Shown: positions 10,669 to 20,468, counted from the first letter of the stretch. The stretch is 64,000 nt of DNA from Bacillus sp. 123MFChir2 (GCF_000383235.1 NZ_KB910943.1:1-64000); one strand, 5' to 3'. Notes: generated from the sequence alone by a model not told the origin. Numbers and translations are program-made.

Positions 10669-10710
10669 ATGCAAGAAACGACTTGGAACATTCCAAGTCG
10701 TTTCTTGCAT
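10669..10710. terminator. Perfect 42-base palindrome between convergent glgP and lipase genes
   Basis: ATGCAAGAAACGACTTGGAA and its exact reverse complement are separated by two bases. It lies between the ends of glgP (plus) and the lipase gene (minus). It would form a very stable hairpin in either RNA, though it lacks a long T-run. A bidirectional terminator or RNA-end barrier is the likely role. Confidence 0.55.
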
Positions 10711-10773
10711 AGTAGGTCCTCTTCTCCAAAGTGTACTTCGAAAATATTATGATAATTTTTCTAATGTATTCCT

Positions 10774-11496
10774 TTAAAAATGAGAAGAAATTGCCATTTT
10801 ATATGTTGTAATATGATGGTTTTTGATAAAGGAACGCATATTTTTTGTAAATGTCATACTTCGATGCGTATGAGAATATTCCCATTCATTTTCTTCAAAT
10901 TGTACTTTACGGGGAGGAAGAAGTGGAACAACATCAAATAAATTTACGAAACGAAAGCTATTGGCAACTTGCATTTTATAATAATTTCGGAAGGCGATAT
11001 CACCGACTTTTGGAGAGCCGAAACTGTAGAGTGTGTAATGAGGGAATGAAGTGTTTACGCGGGCATCTAGTATATGTAAAGTAGCAAGGGCTCCTCCTAA
11101 ACTATGCCCTGTAACGAAAAGAGCTTTTGAGGAAGGTAAGGAAACGAGAGTGTCCATAATTGTATCTCGGCATGATTCATAAATAGAAAGAAAACCACTA
11201 TGAACGTTCCCGCTATTTGCGGTAAATGGGTACGACTTTTGTTGGACGATCGAATCAGCAATCCAATCACGGTCTGATTGTGTCCCGCGAAAGGCTACAA
11301 TAATTTGCTCGTCTGATTCCAAAATGAATCCAAACCATTCTGTCATTTGAATAGCTGTTGCTTGAAAGCCCTGTACATAATTGAAACCTTTTGGAATAGT
11401 AAAAATGCCATTTTGGTTATATTGCTCATATGTTAATTCACAACACGTAGCTAACAATATAGCGGTATCCTTATGAAAGGATACGGAAGTTGGCAT
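10774..11496 (-). CDS. Class 3 lipase-family hydrolase
   Basis: This is an alpha/beta hydrolase of the Lipase_3 family, predicted to cleave acyl esters. It has 240 residues. The nucleophile elbow GHSLGG is near residue 131, the likely acid Asp lies in NLFDVVPLLPP near 186, and the His lies in NHHITTY near 229. The oxyanion-side motif VAFRGTQSDRDW is typical. There is no signal peptide or membrane segment, so it is probably cytosolic or released by another route. The ATG at 11496 follows GAGGAGG at good distance. It stands alone on the minus strand between repeats. The natural substrate is unknown. Confidence 0.88.
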   Translation of the reverse strand: MPTSVSFHKDTAILLATCCELTYEQYNQNGIFTIPKGFNYVQGFQATAIQMTEWFGFILESDEQIIVAFRGTQSDRDWIADSIVQQKSYPFTANSGNVHSGFLSIYESCRDTIMDTLVSLPSSKALFVTGHSLGGALATLHILDARVNTSFPHYTLYSFGSPKVGDIAFRNYYKMQVANSFRFVNLFDVVPLLPPRKVQFEENEWEYSHTHRSMTFTKNMRSFIKNHHITTYKMAISSHF

Positions 11497-11525
11497 AGAA
11501 AAATCCTCCTCATGATGAAATATTA

Positions 11526-11718
11526 TTTATATAAATCCAATTGAAAAAGCGACATAACACCCCTTTTCTTAGATGGGCGAGAGGATCTGACCGTGCATAG
11601 AATCGGTCAGATCCTCTTCCTGCCACATGCCAGACAAAAACAAAAAGTGAGTGTAAGTCAATTTTTGTTTTGCATAGCAGTAACTTAATGTTGAAAAATC
11701 AAAATGGATTTATATAAA
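11526..11718 (+). repeat. Dispersed repeat A, copy 3, with perfect 14-base terminal inverted repeats
   Basis: TTTATATAAATCCA at 11526-11539 is matched by TGGATTTATATAAA at 11705-11718, enclosing the standard repeat. The TTTAT at each edge fits the TTTAT flank reported for B. cereus bcr1 elements. The central hairpin here is GATCTGACC...GGTCAGATC, longer and more perfect than in other copies. This makes it the best template for defining the ends of the family. Confidence 0.85.
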
Positions 11719-11760
11719 TATATGAAGAGGATGTATGTTTCATTCTTTTATTCCGCTATC

Positions 11761-11857
11761 TGCGGTCGGTAATACTGTCCACGAATAACCCGATGGGTGA
11801 GGGTTAATAATCAGTGGGGGATGAAGAAAAACCCCACTGATTAAAGTTTCACTTTAT
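11761..11857 (+). repeat. Dispersed repeat B, copy 2
   Basis: The order is GGTAATACTGTCCACGAATA, ACCCGATGGGTGAGGGTTAA, then a hairpin (AATCAGTGGGG...CCCCACTGATT) ending in AAAGTTTCACTTT. I recognise this as a repeat common in B. cereus group intergenic DNA. The hairpin could also serve as a terminator for the AIM24-family gene reading leftwards. Confidence 0.75.
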
Positions 11858-11860
11858 AGA

Positions 11861-12643
11861 TTATTCGTTTCCATCAAGTATGCGGCCGATCCCGCCAAGA
11901 ACGCTTCCTTCACCAGAAGTTTTTGCTCCTGGTCCAACGATGCGCTGTGCTAAGCGGCTTAATGTTAAGGATTGCACCCAAACGGTTCCAGGCCCTTGTA
12001 GTGTTGCGAAGAATAGACCTTCGCCGCCAAAGATAGCGCTTTTTACATTCCCAACAAATTGAATATCATAGTCAACATCTCTCGTCATAGCAACAAGGCA
12101 ACCTGTATCAATTCGTAACTTTTCTCCTGGTTTTAAATCACGTTGATAAACAGTTCCACCAGCATGCATGAAGGCAAGACCGTCACCTTCAAGCTTTTGC
12201 ATAATAAATCCTTCACCGCCGAAGAAGCCGCTGCCAAGTTTTTTTGTAAATTCAATGCCGACAGAAACACCTTTTGCAGCACATAGGAAAGAATCTTTTT
12301 GACAGATTACTTTTCCTTGATATTTCGTTAAATCAACAGGAATAATTTTCCCAGGGTACGGAGCAGCAAATGAGACGTGACGTTTTTCATATCCTGTATT
12401 TGTAAATACAGTCATAAACATGCTTTCACCTGTCACGAGGCGCTTTCCAGCACCAACAAGCTTACCAAAAAATCCACCTGTTTGGGCGGAACCGTCACCA
12501 AATACGGTTTCCATTTCAATATTGTCTTCCATCATCATCATAGCACCGGCTTCAGCGACTACGCTCTCCTGTGGATCTAATTCAATCTCAACAAATTGCA
12601 TATCATCGCCATATAACTTGTATTCAATTTCATGTGCTTTCAT
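11861..12643 (-). CDS. AIM24/TIGR00266-family protein
   Basis: A predicted soluble 260-residue protein of the AIM24 family, all-beta and of unknown biochemical role. The family signature is present: [13 protein letters not shown] near residues 26-39, Gly-rich [18 protein letters not shown] near 58-75, and [20 protein letters not shown] near the C terminus. Two adjacent ATG codons could start it. I prefer the inner one (12643) because GAGGTGA then sits four bases away rather than one. It is monocistronic. Homologues are widespread in Bacillus, but no substrate or partner can be read from this context. Confidence 0.88.
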   Translation of the reverse strand: MKAHEIEYKLYGDDMQFVEIELDPQESVVAEAGAMMMMEDNIEMETVFGDGSAQTGGFFGKLVGAGKRLVTGESMFMTVFTNTGYEKRHVSFAAPYPGKIIPVDLTKYQGKVICQKDSFLCAAKGVSVGIEFTKKLGSGFFGGEGFIMQKLEGDGLAFMHAGGTVYQRDLKPGEKLRIDTGCLVAMTRDVDYDIQFVGNVKSAIFGGEGLFFATLQGPGTVWVQSLTLSRLAQRIVGPGAKTSGEGSVLGGIGRILDGNE

Positions 12644-12754
12644 CATTTCACCTCAAATAGTAAATATGTAGTAATACATTTATATTGTACCGAAACATTT
12701 CCAAATAGAAAATACAAGTTTTGTTAATTTTTAAATGAAGTATTCCTGTTTTGT

Positions 12755-12783
12755 TTGACGTTTTATTTCGGGCATGATATAGT
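12755..12783 (+). promoter_or_regulatory. Promoter of the cold-shock gene with a long leader
   Basis: TTGACG (12755-12760), a 17-base spacer and TATAGT (12778-12783), the last preceded by TGA as an extended -10, form a strong SigA-type promoter. It leaves a leader of about 145 nt before the ATG, as expected for cspA-type genes, whose leaders fold differently in the cold. Confidence 0.82.
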
Positions 12784-12934
12784 AAAAGAACTATTGAGCT
12801 ACATAATGTGGTACGGAAATAAAACGTGTTCGTTTCAAAGCATTAGCTTGTGAGAAAATCATGATATTTATCTCGACCGTTGTATGTGGTTTCCAATAGA
12901 TAAATTTCTTTTTTATTTTTAGGAGGTACATGCA

Positions 12935-13135
12935 ATGCAAACAGGTAAAGTAAAATGGTTTAACGGCGAAAAAGGTTTCGGTTTCATCGAAGTTGAAGGT
13001 GGCGAAGATGTATTCGTACATTTCTCTGCAATTCAAGGCGACGGATTCAAAACTTTAGAAGAAGGTCAAGAAGTTTCTTTCGAAATCGTTGAAGGTAACC
13101 GCGGACCTCAAGCTGCTAACGTTACTAAAAAGTAA
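12935..13135 (+). CDS. Cold-shock protein (CspA family)
   Basis: A 66-residue single cold-shock domain that binds single-stranded RNA or DNA and acts as an RNA chaperone. RNP1 (KGFGFIEV) and RNP2 (VFVHF) are both intact, as are the aromatic residues of the binding face. AGGAGG lies nine bases before the ATG. Codon choice is strongly biased (GAA, GGT/GGC, GTT), as in highly expressed genes. B. cereus group genomes have several csp paralogues, so I leave the symbol open, although cspA is likely. Confidence 0.95.
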   Translation: MQTGKVKWFNGEKGFGFIEVEGGEDVFVHFSAIQGDGFKTLEEGQEVSFEIVEGNRGPQAANVTKK

Positions 13136-13141
13136 TGATGG

Positions 13142-13178
13142 CAAAAAGAAACATTCCTGAATAAGGAATGTTTCTTTT
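13142..13178. terminator. Terminator shared by csp and the convergent yteA-like gene
   Basis: AAAGAAACATTCCT and AGGAATGTTTCTTT flank a five-base loop, with A-run and T-run on the outer sides. It can therefore act in both directions, for csp (plus) and the YteA-like gene (minus). Confidence 0.9.
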
Positions 13179-13179
13179 T

Positions 13180-13911
13180 TTATGGCCTTGAACTGGACTC
13201 GTCTGAGGAAAGTTCGCCTTTAAAGGTTCTTGCTTCGTAGTCATCTAGCATTTGTTCATATTCCTCATGTTCTTCTGTAGCGTATACTTGTACGTTTTTT
13301 CCGTACATATCTGTTCCGATAAAGTTTTCGAAATCCTCCACATATCCGCGGGGCTCTTCAGCATCTACGTACATCTCATTAAAATTTTTAGAGTCGCGGC
13401 GCTCTAAATCAGCAGGTGTTTCTGATGTTCCGTATAAAGCAACGTCTTGCCAAGCATCTTCAGCATCATATCCAACGGCACTATCCATATCATATTTACC
13501 AAAAGGCGGTTCAATCAGTTCTTCCTCAATTGGACGCGCGCCTAGGATTAGCTTATTATGTGTATGTTCGATACAAGTCGTTGCGGTTGGCATTGCTTCT
13601 AAACGTTCAACTGGAATGGGTTCGCCTGATACTTCACAAATTCCATATGTTCCAGCTTCTATTTTTTCTAAGGCATGTTTTACATCTGTAAGTTGTTTAT
13701 GCCAAAATTCTACTAATCCTAAGTCTTTTTCGCGTTCATACAATTCTGTTCCCATATCTCCAGGATGATTATCATATGCCGAGAGTTCACCAACTGCATC
13801 GCGTTCAGAAGCTTGTCCTTTATCTTCATGATTTTGCAGCGTTTGTTCCAGCTCTTTCTTTTGCTTTTGTAGTACAGATTGAAAATGATCCATTTGTTGT
13901 GGAGTTAGCAT
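13180..13911 (-). CDS. yteA: YteA-family protein (TraR/DksA-type zinc-finger relative)
   Basis: A 243-residue protein with an N-terminal coiled-coil segment (LTPQQMDHFQSVLQKQKKEL onward) and a DksA/TraR-like C4 region near residues 85-120 (GTYGICEVSGEPIP, then TTCIEH). Only one Cys of each CxxC pair is left (CEVS, CIEH), so metal binding is doubtful. The acidic C-terminal third is typical of YteA. The start at 13911 is chosen because AAGGTGG precedes that ATG. The longer frame adds 16 residues without a ribosome site. In B. subtilis yteA is a poorly characterised gene in the same neighbourhood. Confidence 0.8.
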   Translation of the reverse strand: MLTPQQMDHFQSVLQKQKKELEQTLQNHEDKGQASERDAVGELSAYDNHPGDMGTELYEREKDLGLVEFWHKQLTDVKHALEKIEAGTYGICEVSGEPIPVERLEAMPTATTCIEHTHNKLILGARPIEEELIEPPFGKYDMDSAVGYDAEDAWQDVALYGTSETPADLERRDSKNFNEMYVDAEEPRGYVEDFENFIGTDMYGKNVQVYATEEHEEYEQMLDDYEARTFKGELSSDESSSRP

Positions 13912-14007
13912 AAAATCCACCTTCCTACAATTCGGTTTCTTTAAGTAGTATGAGCTCAATTGCAGGAATTATTACGTTAATATAACGGCACGTTTTAGAA
14001 CTATCGG

Positions 14008-14104
14008 TGGGCCATGCATAGAAGCGGTTAGGGCCTTTTCCTGCTCTGTGCGAAGTTAAACTAAAGAGAGAAAGCAAAGGAACTTTTTGTTTACATATAA
14101 CGGT
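14008..14104 (+). repeat. Dispersed repeat A, copy 4 (partial, diverged)
   Basis: The central and right parts survive: GGGCCATGCATAGAAGCGGT, TTAGGGCC, CCTGCTCTGTGCGAAG, AAAGAGAGAAAGCA. The left third is missing or unrecognisable. Confidence 0.6.
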
Positions 14105-14150
14105 GCTTCGGCGCAATATAAAGACGTTTCAACAACATATGACATGAATA
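14101..14150 (+). repeat. Short dispersed repeat D, copy 2
   Basis: CGGTGCTTCGGCGCAATATA, AAGAC, then CAACA/GACATG blocks parallel 10619-10668. It abuts the end of repeat A copy 4 and precedes the menA terminator. Confidence 0.55.
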
Positions 14151-14156
14151 CATGAC

Positions 14157-14196
14157 AAGAAAAACGCAAGTGCTTCCACACTTGCGCTTTTCTCAT
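14157..14196 (-). terminator. menA terminator
   Basis: AGAAAAACGCAAGTG and CACTTGCGCTTTTCT pair across a short loop. On the minus strand the hairpin ends in a U-rich tract just after the menA stop. Confidence 0.85.
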
Positions 14197-15146
14197 AGGA
14201 AATATCCAAGTAATAACCCAATTCCCATTAAAAATCCAAAAATTGTATTTGTTTTTGCTGTGGCAATCATTGCAGGTGCCATTTCCATTGGAATACTCTT
14301 TCCGATAAAACCTTTTGTTGCTTTAAATGCCTTTGGAGCGCTTAGAAAGACTACAAGCATCCACGGTGAGGCGATACCGACAAGAATAAGGGCAATCGTC
14401 CATATATAAGAAATGATAAACATGGATGCTAATACGCTGATTGCATTGTTTCGCCCAACTAAAATAGCTAATGTTTTTCTGCCGTTTTCTTTGTCGCCAT
14501 CTAAATCGCGAATATTATTTGCGAGTAGAATGGCTCCGATTAAAATTGCACTTGGAATGGAAAGTAATACAATTTCTGATGTTACGTTTCCGGTTTGAAT
14601 AAAGAATGAAATTCCAATAATAATAACACCCATAAATAACCCGGCTGTTAATTCACCAAACGGTGTATAGGCAATTGGAAGTGGACCGCCAGTATATAAA
14701 TAGGCAACAGCCATACAGATAAGACCAATTGCTGCGAGCCACCAACTGGAGTTCATGCAAATGTAAACTCCTAATAAAATTGCAATGCCAAAGAATCCAA
14801 ACGCCAAGTTCAATACTGTTTTCGACTGAATTCCATCGCGAACAATTGCACCGCCAATCCCAACAGATCCTTCATGATCGAGCCCTCTTTTGTAATCAAA
14901 GTATTCATTAAACATGTTTGTTGCTGCTTGTATGAGAAGGCAAGCAAGAAGCATGATAAGGAAAAGAGGTACATTTATTTTGTTAATCCCATCAACTTGC
15001 ATCGCATAAGTTGTTCCAATAAAAACAGGCACAAAGGCTGCAGTTAATGTATGAGGACGTAATAAGCTCCACCAAATACGCCAGCCTGTTTGTTTACTTG
15101 GTTTTGGCTGCATGGAAGAGGAATTCATTTCAACTTTTGCTTCCAT
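14193..15146 (-). CDS. menA: 1,4-dihydroxy-2-naphthoate polyprenyltransferase
   Basis: MenA is a membrane UbiA-family enzyme that attaches the polyprenyl tail to 1,4-dihydroxy-2-naphthoate, giving demethylmenaquinone. The 317-residue protein has about eight hydrophobic segments. The first prenyl-diphosphate motif (NMFNEYFDYKRGLD, N-x3-D-x3-D type) is near residues 78-91, and a second Asp motif (NNIRDLDGDKENGR) is near 207-220. ATG at 15146 follows GGAGGA. It is divergent from menF and so shares the 247-base control region with the rest of the pathway. It has its own promoter (15238-15266) and terminator. Confidence 0.94.
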   Translation of the reverse strand: MEAKVEMNSSSMQPKPSKQTGWRIWWSLLRPHTLTAAFVPVFIGTTYAMQVDGINKINVPLFLIMLLACLLIQAATNMFNEYFDYKRGLDHEGSVGIGGAIVRDGIQSKTVLNLAFGFFGIAILLGVYICMNSSWWLAAIGLICMAVAYLYTGGPLPIAYTPFGELTAGLFMGVIIIGISFFIQTGNVTSEIVLLSIPSAILIGAILLANNIRDLDGDKENGRKTLAILVGRNNAISVLASMFIISYIWTIALILVGIASPWMLVVFLSAPKAFKATKGFIGKSIPMEMAPAMIATAKTNTIFGFLMGIGLLLGYFL

Positions 15147-15237
15147 ATGGAATCCTCCTATCTGTTTGTTTTATAAGGTAAAAATGAGTTCTTATTTCCC
15201 ATTAGAGCGGGAAACGTACACAAAAAGTACACAATTA

Positions 15238-15266
15238 AGTGTAGGAAAAGTGTCATATAGTGTCAA
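15238..15266 (-). promoter_or_regulatory. menA promoter
   Basis: On the minus strand TTGACA (15261-15266), a 17-base spacer and TACACT (15238-15243) form a near-consensus SigA promoter reading into menA with a leader of about 85 nt. Direct repeats of TGTCA lie within it. Confidence 0.7.
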
Positions 15267-15314
15267 CGTTTATTTTCTAGGAATGTGCTCGGATTTTCTC
15301 AGAAATGCTAAACA

Positions 15315-15344
15315 TTGACACACCTTTCATATGAGGTGTATCTT
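15315..15344 (+). promoter_or_regulatory. menF promoter with an internal dyad
   Basis: TTGACA (15315-15320), an 18-base spacer and TATCTT (15339-15344) form the promoter. The dyad ACACCT-N8-AGGTGT (15320-15339) exactly fills the spacer, a classic place for a repressor operator. The protein that would bind it is not evident. Confidence 0.6.
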
Positions 15345-15393
15345 AAAATCAAGCGTATTTATGACTATTTTTCGCCCATAGGGGGGAGATTCT

Positions 15394-16788
15394 GTGATTC
15401 AAACGAAACAACATGATATAAAAGATGTGATTCTGACTGCAATTCAACGCGCAGCTAAAGGGCAAGTACTTGTTAGTTGTGTAAAGCAAGTGGAATGGAT
15501 CGATCCACTCCTTTTTTATGCAGCAGGAACACAATTTAGATATAGAGATAGATGTTACTTTGCAGACCCAGCGCAGCATGTTATTTTCGCTGGAGTAGGC
15601 TCTGCTTTTACTATAGCAAATTCTTCTAAAAAGCGCTTTCAAAATGCTCGTGAAGAATGGGAAAAGGTGAAAGGAGAAGCGGTAATTCACCGCAGTGCTT
15701 ATGAATTTGGAACGGGACCGCTTCTATTTGGTGGTTTTTCTTTCGATCCGCAAAAAGAAAGAACAGATTTGTGGAAGGCATTTGACGATACAACGCTGCA
15801 ATTACCAGCCTTTTTATTAACGGTAAAGAATGAAAAAGCTTGGTTAACAGTAAACCGTTTCGTATCTGGAGATGATTGTGCGGAAAAGATTTACGAGGAA
15901 TTACAAAGTGCTGAGAAGCAATTGTTACAGCAAAGCAAGCATTCCTTCGCAGAAGAAAATGTACCCATTCTTTCAAAAGTAGAAGTAGAACCGGAGAAAT
16001 GGCTTACAGCAATTGAACAAGTACAGGAAGAAATGAAGCGAGGAGCTGTTCAAAAAGTTGTGTTAGCTCGTGAAATGCAACTTGTTATGGATAAAGATGT
16101 GGATTCGACTTCTGTTTTGGCAGCACTTCGCATGGGGCAACCGGATTGTTATGTATTTGCGTTTGATTATAAAGGAACGTGCTTCTTAGGAGCAACGCCA
16201 GAGCGGCTTCTTCGTAAAGAGGGAGAAATATATGCATCCATGTGTCTTGCCGGTTCGATTGGACGAGGTGCTTCAGAAGAGGAAACGAAAGAGAATGGAT
16301 ATGAACTTTTACATGATAAGAAAAATTTAGCAGAGCATAGTTATGTAGTAAACATGATTCGCAGTGTGTTAACAAAGCATTGTGAAACAGTTGCTATTCC
16401 ATATGAACCAAGTTTATTAAAGACAAAAAATTTACTTCACTTATATACATCGGTAGAGGCAAAGGGAAATGGTAATTTGTTATCAATAATTGAAGAACTT
16501 CACCCAACACCAGCTCTTGGAGGAACGCCACGAGAAGAAGCACTAAAACTGATTCGTGAAGTAGAGCTATTAGACCGGGGTTTATACGGAGGGCCAATTG
16601 GCTGGATTGATGAGCAAGGAAACGGTGAGTTTGCGGTAGCGCTTCGCTGCGGGTTATTGACTGGCAAACATGTTTCATTATTTTCCGGTTGCGGTATTGT
16701 CATCGATTCGAAGCCGCATTTAGAGTATGAAGAAACAAGATTGAAATTTAAGCCGATGCTTTCTGCTTTGGAGGGACTATCTAGATGA
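15394..16788 (+). CDS. menF: Isochorismate synthase, menaquinone type
   Basis: MenF converts chorismate to isochorismate, entering menaquinone synthesis. It has 464 residues. The chorismate-binding domain occupies the C-terminal 260 residues, with [19 protein letters not shown], the [10 protein letters not shown] stretch, [16 protein letters not shown] and YGGPIGWID. The GTG start at 15394 follows GGGGGGAGA. The end overlaps the menD start by four bases (ATGA), so the two are translationally coupled. It is placed in the menaquinone rather than the siderophore pathway because menD, menH and menB follow directly. Confidence 0.95.
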   Translation: MIQTKQHDIKDVILTAIQRAAKGQVLVSCVKQVEWIDPLLFYAAGTQFRYRDRCYFADPAQHVIFAGVGSAFTIANSSKKRFQNAREEWEKVKGEAVIHRSAYEFGTGPLLFGGFSFDPQKERTDLWKAFDDTTLQLPAFLLTVKNEKAWLTVNRFVSGDDCAEKIYEELQSAEKQLLQQSKHSFAEENVPILSKVEVEPEKWLTAIEQVQEEMKRGAVQKVVLAREMQLVMDKDVDSTSVLAALRMGQPDCYVFAFDYKGTCFLGATPERLLRKEGEIYASMCLAGSIGRGASEEETKENGYELLHDKKNLAEHSYVVNMIRSVLTKHCETVAIPYEPSLLKTKNLLHLYTSVEAKGNGNLLSIIEELHPTPALGGTPREEALKLIREVELLDRGLYGGPIGWIDEQGNGEFAVALRCGLLTGKHVSLFSGCGIVIDSKPHLEYEETRLKFKPMLSALEGLSR

Positions 16789-18539
16789 GCGATCATATAG
16801 AAGCATTATCATATTACTTAGGCGCGTTTGTTGATGAATTGGCGCGCCTCTGTGTAGAGGATATCGTTATTAGCCCGGGTTCGCGGTCAACGCCGCTTGC
16901 CTTATTAATGGCGCAGCATGAACAAATTCGCACATATTTACACGTAGATGAAAGATCAGCGGCCTTTTTTGCGCTGGGCATTGCCAAAGCAAAAAAACGC
17001 CCTGTTGCCTTGCTATGTACATCAGGAACAGCGGCAGCAAACTATTATCCCGCTGTATGTGAAGCATTTCATTCGCGGGTGCCGCTTCTCGTATTGACAG
17101 CGGATCGTCCGCATGAATTGCGAGATATTGGGGCACCACAAGCGATGAATCAAATTCATTTGTTCGGTTCGTTTGTGAAACAATTTATAGAAATGGCACT
17201 TCCAGAAGCAGCAGAACCAATGTATCGGTATGCACGAATGACAGCTGGGCGCGCAGTTGCTCAGGCGTTGCAAACGCCAAAAGGACCTGTTCATCTCAAC
17301 TTTCCGCTTCGTGAGCCGTTAATTCCCGATTTTTCTTTAGAGGAATTATGGGAAAAAGGTCGCGGAGAATACCAGGCAACTGTTCATCAAGGGACAATAG
17401 CAATGACGGATGAATATGCAGCATCTTTACGAGAGCGCCTTTTGCATATGGAAAAGGGGCTTATTGTATGTGGTGATGATAGTCATCCGGATATCGCCGA
17501 AGCTGTCGTGGCTTTTTCTGAAACATATGGCTATCCGATTCTTGCAGATCCGCTTTCTGGCCTTCGCAGTGGTGTGCATCGTAAAGAGACAATCATTGAT
17601 TGCTATGATACTTTTTTACGAAATGAGCAACTTCGTGATAGCTGGAAACCAGATGTGATTATTCGCTTCGGCGGTATGCCGGTTTCCAAAGCAATTATGC
17701 AATATTTGAAAAAGCAAACGGAAGCCTTGCATATTGTCGTTGACGAATCTGGAAACTGGCGAGATCCGATGCTTACGTCCACAGAAGTTGTGTATGCAAG
17801 TGATGCTACATTTTGTGAGCAACTTGTAAATGGTGCGAAGCAGAAAAGCGAGCGAGAGTGGCTTCATATGTGGAAACAGATGAATGCCGTAGTAAAAGAG
17901 AAACTTACGGAAATAAAATCGTATGAGTATGCATTTGAAGGAAAAGTAATTACAGAACTTGTAGATGTTTTGCCGGAAGATGCAACTTTATTTGTAAGTA
18001 ATAGTATGCCGATTCGTGATACAGATACGTTTTTCTTCACAAATGAGAAGAATATTGAGGTATCAGCTAATCGCGGTGTAAACGGTATTGATGGCATTGT
18101 TTCGACGGCACTTGGCGTAAGTGTAGCTCGCAAGCCGCTCGTATTAGTTGTGGGAGATTTATCATTCTACCATGATTTAAACGGATTGCTGGCTGCAAAG
18201 CTGCACAATTTACATGCGACGATTGTGGTTGTAAACAATGATGGCGGTGGTATTTTCTCATTTTTACCACAGTATGAACAAAAAGAACATTTTGAAGCGC
18301 TATTTGGCACGCCGCTCGGACTTGATTATGAACATGTCGTGAAGATGTATAGCGGTTCATTTCAGCGTGTACATACGTGGGAAGCATTTCGTCATGAAGT
18401 AGAACAAGGAACGAGAGAAGATGGCCTGCATGTCATTGAAATAAAAACGGATCGTGAAGAAAACTTGCAGCTTCATCGTGATATGATGGCAAGAGCAGCA
18501 ACAGTTGTTTCAAGGGTACTGCAAGGTGAAGAGGAATGA
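16785..18539 (+). CDS. menD: SEPHCHC synthase
   Basis: MenD is a thiamine-diphosphate enzyme. It joins the succinic semialdehyde unit from 2-oxoglutarate to isochorismate, giving 2-succinyl-5-enolpyruvyl-6-hydroxy-3-cyclohexene-1-carboxylate. It has 584 residues. The N-terminal ThDP domain has [13 protein letters not shown] with conserved [12 protein letters not shown] near residues 55-66. The C-terminal ThDP motif begins [13 protein letters not shown] and runs to [13 protein letters not shown]. Start and stop overlap menF and menH by four bases each. Confidence 0.96.
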   Translation: MSDHIEALSYYLGAFVDELARLCVEDIVISPGSRSTPLALLMAQHEQIRTYLHVDERSAAFFALGIAKAKKRPVALLCTSGTAAANYYPAVCEAFHSRVPLLVLTADRPHELRDIGAPQAMNQIHLFGSFVKQFIEMALPEAAEPMYRYARMTAGRAVAQALQTPKGPVHLNFPLREPLIPDFSLEELWEKGRGEYQATVHQGTIAMTDEYAASLRERLLHMEKGLIVCGDDSHPDIAEAVVAFSETYGYPILADPLSGLRSGVHRKETIIDCYDTFLRNEQLRDSWKPDVIIRFGGMPVSKAIMQYLKKQTEALHIVVDESGNWRDPMLTSTEVVYASDATFCEQLVNGAKQKSEREWLHMWKQMNAVVKEKLTEIKSYEYAFEGKVITELVDVLPEDATLFVSNSMPIRDTDTFFFTNEKNIEVSANRGVNGIDGIVSTALGVSVARKPLVLVVGDLSFYHDLNGLLAAKLHNLHATIVVVNNDGGGIFSFLPQYEQKEHFEALFGTPLGLDYEHVVKMYSGSFQRVHTWEAFRHEVEQGTREDGLHVIEIKTDREENLQLHRDMMARAATVVSRVLQGEEE

Positions 18540-19354
18540 AAGTAAACGTGCATGGTATCTCTTACGAATATGAAGTAATCGGAAGTGGCGAGCCGCTTCT
18601 TATTCTTCATGGCTTCACTGGTAGTATGGAAACGTGGCGTTCGTTTGTTCCGGCGTGGAGCGAGCAGTTTCAAGTCATTTTAGTTGATTTGATCGGACAC
18701 GGTAAAACAGAAAGTCCAAAAGAAGTCCAGAACTATCATATAGAAACGGTAGCTGCGCACCTCATTGCGGTGCTTGATCATTTACAAATTGAGAAAGTGC
18801 ATCTATTAGGGTATTCTATGGGAGGGCGCCTTGCCCTTACGCTTGCTTGCTTATATCCAAAGCGGATTTCTTCTCTTTTATTAGAAAACTGTACAGCAGG
18901 ACTGATAACAGAAGAGGAACGTAAAGAGCGCAGACAAAAGGATGAACAGCTTGCAGACAAGATTGAACGAGAGGGCGTTGCTACTTTTGTTGAAAAGTGG
19001 GAAAACATTCCGCTCTTTGCTACGCAAAAAAAATTATCTTTTCATGTACAAGTTCGTGTACGTGAAGAAAGATTAGCGAATCATCCTCGGGGCCTTGCCA
19101 ATAGCTTACGGGGCATGGGAACAGGGGCGCAGCCATCTTGGTGGAATGAACTGGAGCACTTGCAAATGCCAGTCTTACTTATGAGCGGAGAATATGATGA
19201 AAAGTTCTTTTACATCTTAACAAAGATGAAAAAACAGATCCCTCATGCTGAACTTGTACAAATTATTGGAGCGGGCCATGCAATTCATGTGGAACAACCG
19301 CAAAAGTTTGATACAATAGTAAGGGGCTTTTTGCAAAACATTAAAAGGAGGTAG
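18536..19354 (+). CDS. menH: SHCHC synthase, alpha/beta hydrolase fold
   Basis: MenH removes pyruvate from SEPHCHC to give SHCHC. The 272-residue alpha/beta hydrolase has the elbow [10 protein letters not shown] (Ser near residue 87), Asp in SGEYDEKF near 215, and His in GAGHAIHVE near 244. The ATG overlaps the menD stop by four bases. The Arg and Gly residues around the elbow (GRLAL) and the pathway context separate it from general esterases of this fold. Confidence 0.92.
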   Translation: MKVNVHGISYEYEVIGSGEPLLILHGFTGSMETWRSFVPAWSEQFQVILVDLIGHGKTESPKEVQNYHIETVAAHLIAVLDHLQIEKVHLLGYSMGGRLALTLACLYPKRISSLLLENCTAGLITEEERKERRQKDEQLADKIEREGVATFVEKWENIPLFATQKKLSFHVQVRVREERLANHPRGLANSLRGMGTGAQPSWWNELEHLQMPVLLMSGEYDEKFFYILTKMKKQIPHAELVQIIGAGHAIHVEQPQKFDTIVRGFLQNIKRR

Positions 19355-19360
19355 AAATAC

Positions 19361-20179
19361 ATGACGATTGAATGGATAAAAGAAGGAAATTACGAAGATA
19401 TTATTTACTCCACATACAATGGAATCGCAAAGATTTCGATTAACCGTCCTGAAGTACATAATGCATTCCGTCCAAAAACGGTAATGGAGTTAATCGATGC
19501 GTTTGCACATGCACGCGATGATCAAAATGTTGGTGTTATCATTTTAACAGGTGAAGGTGGCCGTGCGTTCTGTTCTGGCGGTGACCAAAAAGTTCGCGGT
19601 CATGGCGGATACGTTGGCGACGATCAAATCCCACGTCTAAACGTATTAGACTTACAACGCTTAATTCGCGCAATTCCAAAACCAGTTATCGCAATGGTAG
19701 CAGGTTATGCAATCGGCGGCGGACATGTACTTCACATCGTATGTGATTTAACAATCGCAGCAGAAAATGCAGTGTTTGGCCAAACAGGTCCAAAAGTAGG
19801 TAGCTTTGACGGCGGATACGGCGCTGGTTATTTAGCTCGTATGGTTGGTCATAAGAAAGCTCGTGAAATTTGGTACCTATGCCGTCAATACAATGCGCAA
19901 GAAGCACTTGATATGGGCTTAATTAACACAGTTGTACCATTAGAACAACTAGAAGAAGAAACTGTGAAATGGGCAGAAGAAATTTTAGCAAACAGCCCAA
20001 TGGCACTTCGCTTCTTAAAAGCTGCATTTAATGCAGACACAGATGGCCTTGCAGGTATTCAGCAACTAGCTGGTGATGCAACGCTATTATACTACACAAC
20101 AGACGAAGCAAAAGAAGGCCGCGATGCGTTTAAAGAAAAACGCAGTCCGGACTTTGGACAATTCCCTAGATTCCCGTGA
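19361..20179 (+). CDS. menB: 1,4-dihydroxy-2-naphthoyl-CoA synthase
   Basis: MenB is a crotonase-fold enzyme that closes the ring of o-succinylbenzoyl-CoA to dihydroxynaphthoyl-CoA. The 272-residue protein carries the oxyanion-hole stretches [13 protein letters not shown] (residues 66-80 region) and [12 protein letters not shown], and the C-terminal [11 protein letters not shown] typical of MenB. AGGAGG is eight bases before the ATG at 19361, six bases after menH. Codon use is more biased than in its neighbours, suggesting high expression. It is the last gene before a repeat-filled gap and terminator, so menE and menC are transcribed separately or only by read-through. Confidence 0.95.
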   Translation: MTIEWIKEGNYEDIIYSTYNGIAKISINRPEVHNAFRPKTVMELIDAFAHARDDQNVGVIILTGEGGRAFCSGGDQKVRGHGGYVGDDQIPRLNVLDLQRLIRAIPKPVIAMVAGYAIGGGHVLHIVCDLTIAAENAVFGQTGPKVGSFDGGYGAGYLARMVGHKKAREIWYLCRQYNAQEALDMGLINTVVPLEQLEEETVKWAEEILANSPMALRFLKAAFNADTDGLAGIQQLAGDATLLYYTTDEAKEGRDAFKEKRSPDFGQFPRFP

Positions 20180-20421
20180 TAAAAGCGGAGCCGACTGTCT
20201 AGACCTGTCGGCTAAGGTTCTCTCCCGCAGAAGGCGCTTTTTGTCTTCTTGCGGGGGAGGTTCTTAGACGGAAGGGTTTAGGAGGCGTAGCTGGATAAGA
20301 TAAAAGCGGAAGCGGCTCGTTTAGAACAAGAGGACGTTGGAGCCCCTGACGTAGAGGTGCTCTATGCCTCGCAGGAAGGTGCGAAACGACCGACTGTTCT
20401 AGCCGCCGTAGCTAGATAAGA
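20178..20421 (+). repeat. GC-rich repeat C, two tandem units
   Basis: Two units of about 120 bases are joined head to tail. Each begins GATAAAAGCGGA(A)GC and ends GTAGCTGGATAAGATA or GTAGCTAGATAAGATA. The first contains a long hairpin, CTCTCCCGCAGAAG paired with CTTCTTGCGGGGGAG. The two interiors differ. Base composition is clearly richer in GC than the surroundings. The menB stop codon is the first bases of the array. Confidence 0.75.
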
Positions 20422-20432
20422 TAAACGTTATA

Positions 20433-20468
20433 AAAGGACTTGATGAAATTTCATCAAGTCCTTTTATT
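20433..20468 (+). terminator. Terminator downstream of menB
   Basis: AAAGGACTTGATGAA and TTCATCAAGTCCTTT form a perfect hairpin with almost no loop, followed by TATTGTAT. It lies after repeat C, so menB transcripts carry that repeat at their 3' end. Confidence 0.85.

Noticed and set aside
10179-10691. Minus-strand 170-codon frame over the end of glgP
   Set aside because: It lies opposite the well-supported glgP coding frame and crosses its terminator and a palindrome. No ribosome site.
12791-13036. Minus-strand 81-codon frame over the cold-shock gene leader
   Set aside because: Antisense to the csp leader and gene. The plus-strand promoter and protein are strong.
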